Assembly: GCA_029982755.1 (NCBI GenBank)
Contig: JARRBR010000015.1
Coordinates: 1 to 40,495, forward strand
Source of the DNA: Rhodocyclaceae bacterium
Lineage (GTDB): Bacteria > Pseudomonadota > Gammaproteobacteria > Burkholderiales > Rhodocyclaceae
Direction of reading: 5' to 3'
Length of the DNA: 40,495 nt
Part shown: positions 7,804 to 16,791 of the stretch, in pieces
Layout of the letters: each line of letters begins with the position of its first letter
Position numbering within the stretch: position 1 is the first letter of the stretch
Notes under the pieces: model-generated
Told to the model about the DNA's origin: nothing
Databases searched by the model: none
The model's input: only the letters and a program-made list of their open reading frames with translations
Made by a program: the position numbers and the translations under genes

Positions 7804-8469
7804 ATGCGCCTCCTGCCCGTCACGCTCCGCAAGCTGGCCGCCGCCTGCGCCCTCGCGCTCGCGGCCGGCGGAGCGCAGGCGGGGGCACAGCAGTACGAGC
7901 CGATGGCCGCGAGCGTGCGCGCGGCGCTACACGCGGCGGTCAGCGACGCGGCGGCGCCGATGCTGCCGATTCCCGACGCGGGGGAGCGCGCGCAATGGCT
8001 CGCCGAGATGTCGCGCCGGCTGCAGAAGCGCATCCCGGACGAGGCCTACCGTAAGGAACTGCTGACGACCATCCACTACGAGGCCACCCGCGCCGGGCTG
8101 GACCCGCAGCTGGTGCTCGGCCTGATCCAGGTCGAGAGCAACTTCCGCAAGTACGCGATCTCGTCCGCCGGCGCGCGCGGCTACATGCAGGTGATGCCGT
8201 TCTGGATCAAGGTCATCGGCCGCGCGGACGACAACCTGTTCCACATGCGCACCAACCTGCGCTACGGCTGCAACATCCTCCGCCACTACCTCGACATCGA
8301 GAAGGGCGACCTCTACCGCGCGCTCGGGCGCTACAACGGCAGCCTGGGCAAGCCGCACTACCCCAATCTGGTCCGTGCGGCCTGGGAGAAACACTGGAGC
8401 TGGTCGCCGCAGCAGCTCGCCGCTGCGGCGCAGACCGGCCCCGACGCGACCGCCACCCGGTCGCGCTGA
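7804..8469 (+). CDS. Exported lytic transglycosylase (SLT domain)
   Basis: Cleaves peptidoglycan between MurNAc and GlcNAc, forming 1,6-anhydro ends. 221 residues with a Sec signal peptide (MRLLPVTLRKLAAACALALA..AQA). The SLT core lies at about residues 75-195: LGLIQVESNFRKYAISSAGARG holds the catalytic Glu, followed by GYMQVMPFW and LGRYNGSLGK. No lipobox, so it is a soluble periplasmic enzyme. It follows proS closely and converges on the bactofilin gene with only 8 bases between stops. Bactofilins often work with peptidoglycan hydrolases, so a functional link is possible but inferred. Confidence 0.94.
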   Translation: MRLLPVTLRKLAAACALALAAGGAQAGAQQYEPMAASVRAALHAAVSDAAAPMLPIPDAGERAQWLAEMSRRLQKRIPDEAYRKELLTTIHYEATRAGLDPQLVLGLIQVESNFRKYAISSAGARGYMQVMPFWIKVIGRADDNLFHMRTNLRYGCNILRHYLDIEKGDLYRALGRYNGSLGKPHYPNLVRAAWEKHWSWSPQQLAAAAQTGPDATATRSR

Positions 8470-8477
8470 GCGTCGCC

Positions 8478-9086
8478 TCAGCCCGCCACCGCGGCGAGCA
8501 CGCGCGGTTCCTGGGACTTGCCGTCCACCGCGCGCAGCGACTCCTTGCCCGCGGCACTCAGCGACTGCACGTCGCCCGACAGCTCCCCGCCTTCCTCGAT
8601 CAGGATCTTGCCGTAGCGGATCTTGCCGCTCACCCGGCCGGTGGCGTGGATCAGCAGTTGCTGGCGCGCGGTCAGCTCGCCTTCGAAGTGGCCATGGATC
8701 TCGGCGATGTCGATCACGACCGTGCCCTTGTAAGCTCCCTTCTCGGCGATCTTCAGCACCCGGCTGTCCATCGTCGCCTCGACTCGCCCCTCGACCACCA
8801 GGGTGTCGCAGTCGAGGATCTCGGCGCCCTTGAGCTTGACGTCGGGGCCGACGATCAGGCGGCTGCCGCCCGTCGTTTCGCTGCCCGGCGCGGGTGCAGC
8901 GCCAGCGGACACCGGGGCCTCCGTCCTGCGCACCGCCTCGCTCGGCGTGCCCGGGACCGCTGCGCCGATCGATTCGGCAGCGGCAAGGACGCTGCCGGAG
9001 GCGCCCATACTGCCTGCCGGACGCTGGGTGCTGCGAATCGGGGAAGTGTCGGCCGTCTTCTGGAACATATTGGGCTTGTTGAACAT
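8478..9086 (-). CDS. Bactofilin (polymer-forming cytoskeletal protein)
   Basis: 202 residues. A low-complexity N-terminal tail (about residues 1-80) precedes a right-handed beta-helix DUF583 core: GSRLIVGPDVKLKGAEILDC, VVEGRVEATMDSRVLKIAE, AYKGTVVIDIAEIHGHFEG, ATGRVSGKIRYGKILIEEGG and ELSGDVQSL. Bactofilins self-assemble into membrane-associated filaments that direct cell-wall enzymes, stalks or polarity. The ATG at 9086 has AAGGAGAA just upstream; the longer frame to 9185 would cross the promoter and is rejected. It is preceded by a consensus sigma-54 promoter at 9141-9155 and two GlrR-type operators, unusual for this family, and is divergent from the glrK-glrR operon. Confidence 0.93.
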   Translation of the reverse strand: MFNKPNMFQKTADTSPIRSTQRPAGSMGASGSVLAAAESIGAAVPGTPSEAVRRTEAPVSAGAAPAPGSETTGGSRLIVGPDVKLKGAEILDCDTLVVEGRVEATMDSRVLKIAEKGAYKGTVVIDIAEIHGHFEGELTARQQLLIHATGRVSGKIRYGKILIEEGGELSGDVQSLSAAGKESLRAVDGKSQEPRVLAAVAG

Positions 9087-9140
9087 GCTTTCTCCTTGAA
9101 TGGGGTGCAGCCCCTGCGCTGCAGTCCGACCCGCAGTTGA

Positions 9141-9155
9141 GCAATACCCGTGCCA
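9141..9155 (-). promoter_or_regulatory. Consensus sigma-54 (-24/-12) promoter of the bactofilin gene
   Basis: Read leftward, the sequence is TGGCACG-GGTA-TTGC, followed by T, an exact match to the RpoN consensus TGGCACG-N4-TTGCW with ten bases between the GG and GC pairs. It predicts a start near 9130 and a leader of about 44 bases ending in the AAGGAGAA ribosome binding site. It faces away from glrK, so the bactofilin is its only target. Sigma-54 promoters need an AAA+ activator; GlrR is encoded divergently nearby. Confidence 0.88.
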
Positions 9156-9242
9156 GATAATGTTTTCACCAATGCAAGCAAGCACTTGCCGACCCGGCTC
9201 GGGGCAACCGGGCCGGGGCAGCCACGCCCCATGGCGCCGGAC

Positions 9243-9260
9243 TGTCGCCGCAGCCCGACA
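9243..9260. promoter_or_regulatory. GlrR-type enhancer site 1
   Basis: TGTC-N10-GACA, a perfect match to the operator reported for E. coli GlrR at glmY. Its centre lies about 120 bases upstream of the predicted sigma-54 start of the bactofilin gene, a normal distance for an enhancer. Confidence 0.75.
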
Positions 9261-9309
9261 GGCGATCGCAAAGGCTGAGGCACATCACTGTTTCGTAAGG
9301 GTTTTCGCC

Positions 9310-9327
9310 TGTCGTCATGGAGCGACG
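9310..9327. promoter_or_regulatory. GlrR-type enhancer site 2
   Basis: TGTC-N10-GACG, one mismatch from the GlrR operator, centred 67 bases from site 1 and about 188 bases upstream of the predicted bactofilin start. The gap 9087-9449 holds no gene; apart from these sites and the sigma-54 promoter, no clear sigma-70 promoter for glrK could be picked out. Confidence 0.6.
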
Positions 9328-9449
9328 GCGGGACCACCGACTTACTTCGCCTTGCACTTCCCGGACCGCATCTCGCCCTTGGCTGACCTAGACTTCAGGG
9401 TTTGCGTCGTCCCTCCAACCCTGCCCGCCCCGCTCCGCTCCGCCCCCAC

Positions 9450-10895
9450 ATGCTTCGCCTCTCGTTTCGCAGCACATTGCTGATGAGCTTCCTGCTGATC
9501 GCAGGCGCACTGGCCGCCGCTGCCGTAACGGGGTGGCTCGGCCTCGAGGCGAGCGCGCGCGCAATCCAGGACGGCAAGCGCGAGGCGCTCGCCCTCAGCG
9601 CGGCGGCGAAGCGGATAGGCGAGCGTACGGTCGACCTCGAGCGCAGCGCCCGCCAGTACCTGGTGCTCGGCGAGCCGGCCCTGGCGGCACGCTTCGCCGG
9701 CACGGTGCAGGACGCACTGGCAGCGCTCGCCGTGCTCGAATCCGCCGGCCCGGCGTTCTCCACCGCGGGCGCCGGCTGGCGTGCGACCGCGGAGCGGATC
9801 CGCGCACGGCTGGAAGCGGCGCACACGCCGCCGCATGACGGCGCGCGGATACCGGTCACTTCTGCGGTCCCGGCAGCGGACGGGGCCGACGGTGATTTCG
9901 CCCGTCTCGCCGCGCTCGCGGCCACCCTCGCCACCCTCGTCGAGGAACAGCTGGCCCGCCGGGACCAGGCGCTGATGGATGCGCTCGAGGGCGAACGCCA
10001 CACGGTCGCCGCACAGGTACTGGGCGCGCTGCTGCTGGCGGCGGCGCTCGCCGTCCTCGGCGGATGGTGGCTGCTGCGCCCGCTCGGCCGCATCGAACAC
10101 GCGATCGCGGAACTCGGCGAGGGTCGCCTCGCCCAGCCGATCCGCATCACCGGCCCCGCCGACCTGCGCCAGCTCGGCGAACGCCTCGACTGGCTGCGCC
10201 TGCGCCTCGCCGAGCTCGAAGCCAACCGCAACCGCGTGCTGCGCCACGTCTCGCACGAGCTGAAGACGCCGCTGGCCTCGCTGCGCGAGGGCGTGGCCCT
10301 GCTCGCCGACGGCGTGCTCGGCCGGCTCGGCCCCGAGCAGCGCGAGGTCGCCGGCATCCTGGAACACAGCGCGCGCACCCTGCAGGAGCGCATCGAGCAG
10401 CTCCTGCAGTACAACGCCAGCCAGTTCGACGCACGCACGCTGCACCTGCAGCCGACCGCGCTGCTGCCGCTGCTGCGCGAGGTCGCCGCCGAGCACCGCC
10501 TCCAGGCCCAGGCCCGCGGCGTCGGCATCGAGTTCGCCGGCGCGGCGCCCATCGTCGCCGCCGACACGGCCAAGCTGCGTACCGCGTTCTCCAACCTGCT
10601 CGCCAACGCCGTCGCCTTCAGCCCGGCAGACGGGCGCATCCACATTGAGATCGGCGTTGACGGCGACCGGGTGGTGATCGACTGCCGCGACCAGGGCCCC
10701 GGCATCGAGCCGGGCGAGCTCGAGCGCATCTTCGAGCCCTTCTTCCAGGGCAGCCGCAGTTCCGGCGCGCAGATCAAGGGCAGCGGCATCGGGCTGGCAA
10801 TCGTGCACGAGTTTATTTCCGCCCACCACGGCACCGTCCGCGCCCTGCCGAGCGAACACGGCGCCCATTTCCGGATCGAACTGCCCCATGCCTGA
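9450..10895 (+). CDS. glrK: GlrK/QseE-like sensor histidine kinase
   Basis: 481 residues. Membrane-bound kinase that phosphorylates the neighbouring response regulator. An N-terminal transmembrane helix (about 8-31), a helical periplasmic domain, a second helix (about 189-211, LGALLLAAALAVLGGWWLL), a HAMP linker, the HisKA box RHVSHELKTPLASLREG with His near residue 269, and a HATPase domain with N box NLLANAVAFSP, G1 DQGPGIEPGE and G2 GSGIGLAIVHEF. The HELKTPLAS phrasing and the gene order kinase-lipoprotein-sigma-54 regulator match E. coli glrK-qseG-glrR. ATG 9450 is preferred to 9402, which adds only Pro/Arg-rich residues. Its stop overlaps the next start by 8 bases. Confidence 0.9.
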   Translation: MLRLSFRSTLLMSFLLIAGALAAAAVTGWLGLEASARAIQDGKREALALSAAAKRIGERTVDLERSARQYLVLGEPALAARFAGTVQDALAALAVLESAGPAFSTAGAGWRATAERIRARLEAAHTPPHDGARIPVTSAVPAADGADGDFARLAALAATLATLVEEQLARRDQALMDALEGERHTVAAQVLGALLLAAALAVLGGWWLLRPLGRIEHAIAELGEGRLAQPIRITGPADLRQLGERLDWLRLRLAELEANRNRVLRHVSHELKTPLASLREGVALLADGVLGRLGPEQREVAGILEHSARTLQERIEQLLQYNASQFDARTLHLQPTALLPLLREVAAEHRLQAQARGVGIEFAGAAPIVAADTAKLRTAFSNLLANAVAFSPADGRIHIEIGVDGDRVVIDCRDQGPGIEPGELERIFEPFFQGSRSSGAQIKGSGIGLAIVHEFISAHHGTVRALPSEHGAHFRIELPHA

Positions 10896-11412
10896 GCTTC
10901 ACTCCCTCTTCCGCTCATCCGGCAGCCGCGCCGTCGCGCACCTGCTGCTGCCCGCGCTCGTCGTGCTGGCCGGATGCGCCAGCCTTCCCCCTTGGCTGGG
11001 CGGAGACGAAGCCCTCACCGCCACCGCTGTCGAAGCGGCACGCCACGACGCCGCGCAGCGCAAACTGCACCTCGCCGTGCAGGCCGCCCAGCCCGGCCAG
11101 GCCCGGCTCGCACAGGCGCGCCAGGCCCTGGAGAGCCTGCTCGCCGACGACAGCACCGAAGCCCGCGCGCACCACCCCTACGCGCGCGCCCTGCTCGAGC
11201 AGATCCGCGAACGCCAGCGCCTGAGCGCACAGCTCGAACGCCTGAGCCAGGAGGTGGACGAACGCAACCGCAGCGTCGAGGAGCAGAAACGCGAACTCGG
11301 GGCCATGCACCTGCGGAACGCGGAACTGCAGCAGAAGCTCGATGCGCTGACCGAGATCGAGCGTCGCCTGAGTCCCCCGGCGCTGCAGCCGGATCCCGGC
11401 AGTACGGAATGA
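10888..11412 (+). CDS. QseG-like lipoprotein
   Basis: 174 residues. A signal sequence ends in a lipobox (VVLAGC, Cys near residue 30), followed by ASLPPWLGGDEA, so the protein is probably anchored to the outer membrane (no Asp at +2). The rest is strongly helical; residues about 105-155 (LEQIRERQRLSAQLERLSQEV...) should form a coiled coil. Position between the kinase and the regulator is that of E. coli qseG, whose product activates the kinase from the outer membrane; the function here is inferred from position and lipoprotein character. The ATG overlaps the glrK stop by 8 bases, so translation is coupled. Confidence 0.8.
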   Translation: MPELHSLFRSSGSRAVAHLLLPALVVLAGCASLPPWLGGDEALTATAVEAARHDAAQRKLHLAVQAAQPGQARLAQARQALESLLADDSTEARAHHPYARALLEQIRERQRLSAQLERLSQEVDERNRSVEEQKRELGAMHLRNAELQQKLDALTEIERRLSPPALQPDPGSTE

Positions 11413-11419
11413 GGCCGAG

Positions 11420-12805
<1,386 letters not shown>

Positions 12806-12826
12806 CGAATCCCAAAGGAGCCAGAC

Positions 12827-13009
12827 ATGATCAAGCGCCAGACCATCGCCGCCATCCTAGCCACCACCGCCGTGGCCTATTCGATCGCCACCCCGGCCCA
12901 GGCCGCCCGCCTGATGGACGGGCCCCGCCTCGACATCGCGGCCTGCAGTGGCGACAAGCCGTCCACCGCCACCCCGGACCAGCGCAAGGACAAGCCCGCG
13001 CAAACCTGA
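12827..13009 (+). CDS. Small exported protein of unknown function
   Basis: 60 residues. Residues 1-26 form a clean Sec signal peptide (MIKRQTIAAILATTAVAYSI..PAQA) with an AxA cleavage site, leaving a mature peptide of about 34 residues that is charged, Pro/Thr-rich, and has a single Cys. AAAGGAG lies 7 bases before the ATG, and the gene begins 21 bases after glrR, so it is probably the last gene of that operon. I do not recognise a family. Being co-expressed with a sensor-lipoprotein-regulator set suggests a periplasmic signal or accessory peptide, which is inference only. Confidence 0.72.
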   Translation: MIKRQTIAAILATTAVAYSIATPAQAARLMDGPRLDIAACSGDKPSTATPDQRKDKPAQT

Positions 13010-13028
13010 ACGCGCTTGACGGCCCCGG

Positions 13029-13055
13029 TCACGAGGCGGAAACTTCGCCTCATGA
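13029..13055. terminator. Hairpin between the glrR operon and the radical SAM gene
   Basis: GAGGCG (13033-13038) and CGCCTC (13046-13051) pair perfectly across a 7-base loop. The stem extends outward by TCA/TGA (13029-13031, 13053-13055) past one mismatch. No U run follows, so it is a weak or rho-assisted terminator candidate for the glrR operon. It ends one base before the LexA box. Confidence 0.4.
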
Positions 13056-14176
13056 CTGTATATAAAAACAGCCCAACTGCTCTGCCTGCCTGCGCCGAAC
13101 GGCAACCGGCGTTCGACTTGCCGCGCGGCCGCGGCAGCGCTTCGCGCCCCGACGCACGCTACCTCGATCACCGTCGCCAGGCCTTCGACGATGGCTGGCC
13201 GGCCGAAGGCGACGACGCCGGGCAACCCCTGCGCACCCAGCTCTTCATCGACAGCGCGCGCAGCGTCATCAGCTACAACAGCTCGCCCGACGTCCCCTTC
13301 GACCGCTCGATCAACCCCTACCGCGGCTGCGAGCACGGCTGCATCTACTGCTTCGCCCGCCCGAGCCACGCCTGGCTCGATCTGTCGCCGGGGCTGGATT
13401 TCGAGACCAAGCTGTTCTGGAAGCCCGACGCCGCCGCACTGCTGCGCAAGGAACTCGCCGCGCCCAGCTACCGCTGCGCGCCGATCGCCCTCGGCATGAA
13501 CACCGACGCCTGGCAACCGGTCGAGCGCCACACCGGCCTCACCCGCCAGCTGCTCGAGGTGCTGCGCGAGACCCGGCACCCGGTGAGCCTGATCACCAAG
13601 TCGGCGCTGATCGAGCGCGACCTCGACCTGCTCGCCGAGCTGGCGCGCGAGGATCTGGTCGAGGTGACGATCTCGGTCACGACGCTGGATGACGCCCTCG
13701 CCCGCCGCCTGGAACCGCGCGCGGCACGTCCGGGCCGGCGGCTGGAGACCCTCCGCCGCGTGCACGAGGCGGGCGTGCCGGTGGGCGTGCTGTTCGCGCC
13801 GCTGATCCCGGCACTCAACGATCACGAGATGGAGGCGGTGGTGGAGGCCGCGCACGCGGCCGGCGCGCGCAGCGCCGGCTACGTGCTGCTGCGCCTGCCG
13901 CAGGAACTCGCCGGCCTGTTCGAGGAGTGGCTGGCGACCCACTTCCCGGCGCGCGCCGCGCGGGTCATGAGCCGCATCGCCGAGCTGCGCGGCGGCAAGG
14001 CCAACGATCCGCGCTTCGGCCACCGCATGCGCGGCGAGGGCGTGATCGCCCAGCTCTACAGCCAGCGCATGCGCCGCTTGCAGGCCAGGCTGGGGATGGG
14101 GAGAATGCGGCGCGAGCTCAACACCGCGCTGTTCCGCCCGCCGCGCCCGGACGGGCCGCAGCTCGCGCTGTTCTGA
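13052..14176 (+). CDS. PA0069-family radical SAM protein (spore photoproduct lyase-like)
   Basis: 374 residues from the ATG at 13052. The core has NPYRGCEHGCIYCFARPSHA with the CxxxCxxC motif for the 4Fe-4S/SAM cluster, SPGLDFETKLFWKPDA, and an N-terminal RGRGS...DDGW segment, all typical of the PA0069 family, related to spore photoproduct lyase. Reaction unknown; a DNA damage role is suggested by the LexA box at 13056-13071. That box overlaps the codons after ATG 13052. If its TATATA is the -10, transcription starts near 13072 and the ATG is not in the message; TTG 13118 (MPRGRGSAS..., 352 residues) then becomes the likely start. Neither start has a convincing ribosome binding site. Confidence 0.9.
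   Translation: MTVYKNSPTALPACAERQPAFDLPRGRGSASRPDARYLDHRRQAFDDGWPAEGDDAGQPLRTQLFIDSARSVISYNSSPDVPFDRSINPYRGCEHGCIYCFARPSHAWLDLSPGLDFETKLFWKPDAAALLRKELAAPSYRCAPIALGMNTDAWQPVERHTGLTRQLLEVLRETRHPVSLITKSALIERDLDLLAELAREDLVEVTISVTTLDDALARRLEPRAARPGRRLETLRRVHEAGVPVGVLFAPLIPALNDHEMEAVVEAAHAAGARSAGYVLLRLPQELAGLFEEWLATHFPARAARVMSRIAELRGGKANDPRFGHRMRGEGVIAQLYSQRMRRLQARLGMGRMRRELNTALFRPPRPDGPQLALF
13056..13071. promoter_or_regulatory. LexA (SOS) box
   Basis: CTGTATATAAAAACAG differs from the gamma/beta-proteobacterial LexA consensus CTGTATATATAAACAG at one central base and keeps the CTGT-N8-ACAG frame. It includes TATATA/TATAAA, which could be the -10 of the radical SAM gene, so LexA binding would block RNA polymerase. 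It is the only such site noticed in the window. Confidence 0.8.
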
Positions 14177-14278
14177 GCGGGCTGCGGCCGGGCGAGCGCT
14201 GACGAGGCCCGCCGCTCCCGAACGCGCACGCGGTCACGCCTGCCGCCGCGCACGCAGCCGCAAGGCAGCGCCCACCCG

Positions 14279-15724
14279 TCAGGCGGTGCCGCCCACCGTC
14301 AGCCCGTCGATGCGCAGCGTCGGCTGGCCCACACCCACCGGCACGCTCTGGCCGTCCTTGCCGCAGGTGCCGACGCCGGGGTCGAGGCGCATGTCGTTGC
14401 CGATCATCTTCACCTTGGTCAGTACGTCCGGACCGTTGCCGATCAGGGTCGCGCCCTTGACCGGGCGGGTGACCTTCCCGTCCTCGATCAGGTAGGCCTC
14501 GGCAGTGGAGAACACGAACTTGCCCGAGGTGATGTCCACCTGGCCGCCGCCGAAATTCACCGCGTACAGCCCCTTCTTGACCGATCGAATGATCTCTTCC
14601 GGGTCCCTGTCGCCGTTCAGCATGTAGGTGTTGGTCATGCGCGGCAGCGGCAGATGGGCGAAGGATTCGCGGCGGCCGTTGCCGGTGAGCGGCATGCCCA
14701 TCAGGCGCGCGTTCATCATGTCCTGCATGTAGCCGGTGAGGATGCCGTCCTCGATCAGCACGGTGCGCTCGGTCGGGTTACCCTCGTCGTCGATCGAGAG
14801 CGAGCCGCGGCGGTCCTGCAGGGTGCCGTCATCGACCACGGTGACGCCTTTCGCCGCCACCTGCTGGCCGATGCGCCCCGAGAAGGCCGAGCTGCCCTTG
14901 CGGTTGAAGTCGCCCTCCAGGCCGTGGCCGATCGCCTCGTGCAGCAGGATGCCCGGCCAGCCGGGGCCGAGCACCACCGGCATGGTGCCCGCCGGGGCCG
15001 GATCGGCGCCGAGATTGACACGCGCCTGATGCACCGCTTCGCGCGCATAGTCGTGCAGGCGGTCGTCGCAGAACCAGCCGTAGTCGTAGCGCCCGCCGCC
15101 GCCGGCGCTGCCCTGCTCGCGGCGGCCGGCCTCCTCCATGATCACCGTGATCGACACCCGCACCAGCGGACGCACGTCGGCGGCCAGGTGGCCGTCGCTG
15201 CGCGCCACCATCACCACCTCCCAGGAGCCGGCGATGTGCGCCATGACCTGGGTGACGCGCGGATCCTCCGCGCGCGCGAAGCTCTCCAGACGCTCGAGCA
15301 GCTTCACCTTGGCGGTGTCGTCGAGCGAATCGAGCGGATCGTCGGCGCGGTACAGTCGGGTCCTCAGCTTGTGCGGGCGGATGCCGACGCGGCGGCGCTC
15401 GCCCGCCGCGGCGATCGCGCGCGTCGCGGTGGCGGCGCCGACCAGGGCGTCGAGCGAGATGTCGTCGGAGTAGGCGAAGGCGGTCTTCTCGCCGCTGATC
15501 GCGCGCACGCCCACGCCCTGCTCGATGTCGAAGCTGCCCGACTTGACGATGCCTTCCTCCAGGCTCCAGGCCTCCGAGCGCTGGTACTGGAAGTAGAGGT
15601 CGGCGAAGTCGATGTCGTGCCGCATCAGCTTGCGGAAGGTCTTCTCGAGTTCCGCCTCGCCCAGGCCGTAGGGCGACAGCAGGTAACGGTCGGCGACCTT
15701 GAGGGGGTTGTGGCTCTTGCTCAT
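14279..15724 (-). CDS. tldD: Metalloprotease TldD
   Basis: 481 residues. TldD with TldE (PmbA) forms a zinc protease that digests unfolded peptides and matures some peptide-derived antibiotics. The metal motif HEAIGH is in [20 protein letters not shown]; the C-terminal [39 protein letters not shown] and [21 protein letters not shown] blocks are family landmarks. ATG 15724 is chosen; the longer frame runs through the amidohydrolase gene. Part of a leftward yhdP, nitrilase-family, tldD cluster; tldE is not in the window. Confidence 0.97.
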   Translation of the reverse strand: MSKSHNPLKVADRYLLSPYGLGEAELEKTFRKLMRHDIDFADLYFQYQRSEAWSLEEGIVKSGSFDIEQGVGVRAISGEKTAFAYSDDISLDALVGAATATRAIAAAGERRRVGIRPHKLRTRLYRADDPLDSLDDTAKVKLLERLESFARAEDPRVTQVMAHIAGSWEVVMVARSDGHLAADVRPLVRVSITVIMEEAGRREQGSAGGGGRYDYGWFCDDRLHDYAREAVHQARVNLGADPAPAGTMPVVLGPGWPGILLHEAIGHGLEGDFNRKGSSAFSGRIGQQVAAKGVTVVDDGTLQDRRGSLSIDDEGNPTERTVLIEDGILTGYMQDMMNARLMGMPLTGNGRRESFAHLPLPRMTNTYMLNGDRDPEEIIRSVKKGLYAVNFGGGQVDITSGKFVFSTAEAYLIEDGKVTRPVKGATLIGNGPDVLTKVKMIGNDMRLDPGVGTCGKDGQSVPVGVGQPTLRIDGLTVGGTA

Positions 15725-15801
15725 GCGGAAATCCTTGGGGAATCGTGCCGGTTGGACCGGCATCGGGCGAAAACGATCGGCGGGCGGTTGCCGTGGCGCC
15801 A

Positions 15802-16626
15802 TCAGGCGAGACAGCGGTGGCGCAGGGCCGGCAGGCTCTCGCGCACCGCGGCGATGCGTGCGGGATCGAGGTCGGCGATGACCACGCCGGGGCCTTCCTC
15901 GCGGCAGGCAAGGACCTCGCCCCAGGGGTCGATGATCATCGTGTGCCCCCAGGTCACCCGCCCGCTCGGATGGCGTCCGCCCTGCGCCGGCGCCATCAGG
16001 TAGCACTGGTTCTCGATCGCGCGCGCGCGCAGCAGCACCTCCCAGTGCGCGCGGCCGGTGGTGTAGGTGAACGCCGCCGGCAGCACGATCAGGTCGACCT
16101 CGCCCATGGCACGGAAGAGCTCGGGAAAGCGCAGGTCGTAGCACACCGACAGCCCGGTGCGCCCGGCCGGCGAGTCGAAGCAGGCGACGGTTCCGCCGGG
16201 CTCGATGGTCGCGGCCTCGTCGTAGCGCTCCTCGCCGCGCTGGAAGCCGAACAGGTGGATCTTGTCGTAGCGCGCCACCCGCCGCCCCTGGTCGTCGAAC
16301 ACCAGCGTGCTGTTGCGCACCCTGTCCTCGGCCTCGGCGACCAGCGGGATGGTGCCGCCGATCAGCCACACGCCGTGGCGGCGCGCCGCGTCGGCAAGGA
16401 AGTCCTGCAGCGGTCCCGCGCCCTCCGTTTCGCGGATGCGGACCTTGGCCGCCTCGTCCTTGCTGATCAGCGGAAAATACTCCGGCAGCGCGACCAGCTT
16501 CGCGCCGCCCGCCGCCGCCTCGGCGATGAGGCCGGCGACGACGTCGAGGTTGGCCTGGACGTCCGGGCCGGAGATGGTCTGGATGGCGGCGATGCGCACC
16601 GGGGAGGAAAGGCTCTGCAGGTTCAT
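15802..16626 (-). CDS. Nitrilase-superfamily carbon-nitrogen hydrolase (Nit2-like)
   Basis: 274 residues. The Glu-Lys-Cys triad is visible: Glu in VALPEYFPL, Lys in [10 protein letters not shown], Cys in [13 protein letters not shown]. The VCYDLRFPE context and the total length fit the Nit1/Nit2 branch, which contains omega-amidases and deaminated-glutathione amidases; the substrate cannot be read from sequence. Cytoplasmic. ATG 16626 ([16 protein letters not shown]) is preferred; a GTG at 16668 would add 14 residues, and neither has a good ribosome binding site. It lies between yhdP and tldD on the same strand. Confidence 0.92.
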   Translation of the reverse strand: MNLQSLSSPVRIAAIQTISGPDVQANLDVVAGLIAEAAAGGAKLVALPEYFPLISKDEAAKVRIRETEGAGPLQDFLADAARRHGVWLIGGTIPLVAEAEDRVRNSTLVFDDQGRRVARYDKIHLFGFQRGEERYDEAATIEPGGTVACFDSPAGRTGLSVCYDLRFPELFRAMGEVDLIVLPAAFTYTTGRAHWEVLLRARAIENQCYLMAPAQGGRHPSGRVTWGHTMIIDPWGEVLACREEGPGVVIADLDPARIAAVRESLPALRHRCLA

Positions 16627-16791
16627 GTCTGGCGTCTTGGTCGCGGACGGCACGGCAGGCGCGTCCACTCGGGTAAGGATCGGATCAGTGTCGGCACCGC
16701 GCAGCGCGTCGGCGGACGAAGCGACGCAAAGGTCGCGGGGGCCATCGCGACGCTGCGCACGGGGTTCCGGATGCGGTTGCGAAGCGCATCG

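Noticed and set aside
5925-8033. 702-codon open frame on the minus strand
   Set aside because: Antisense shadow of proS; protein is His/Asp/Val-rich low-complexity without motifs.
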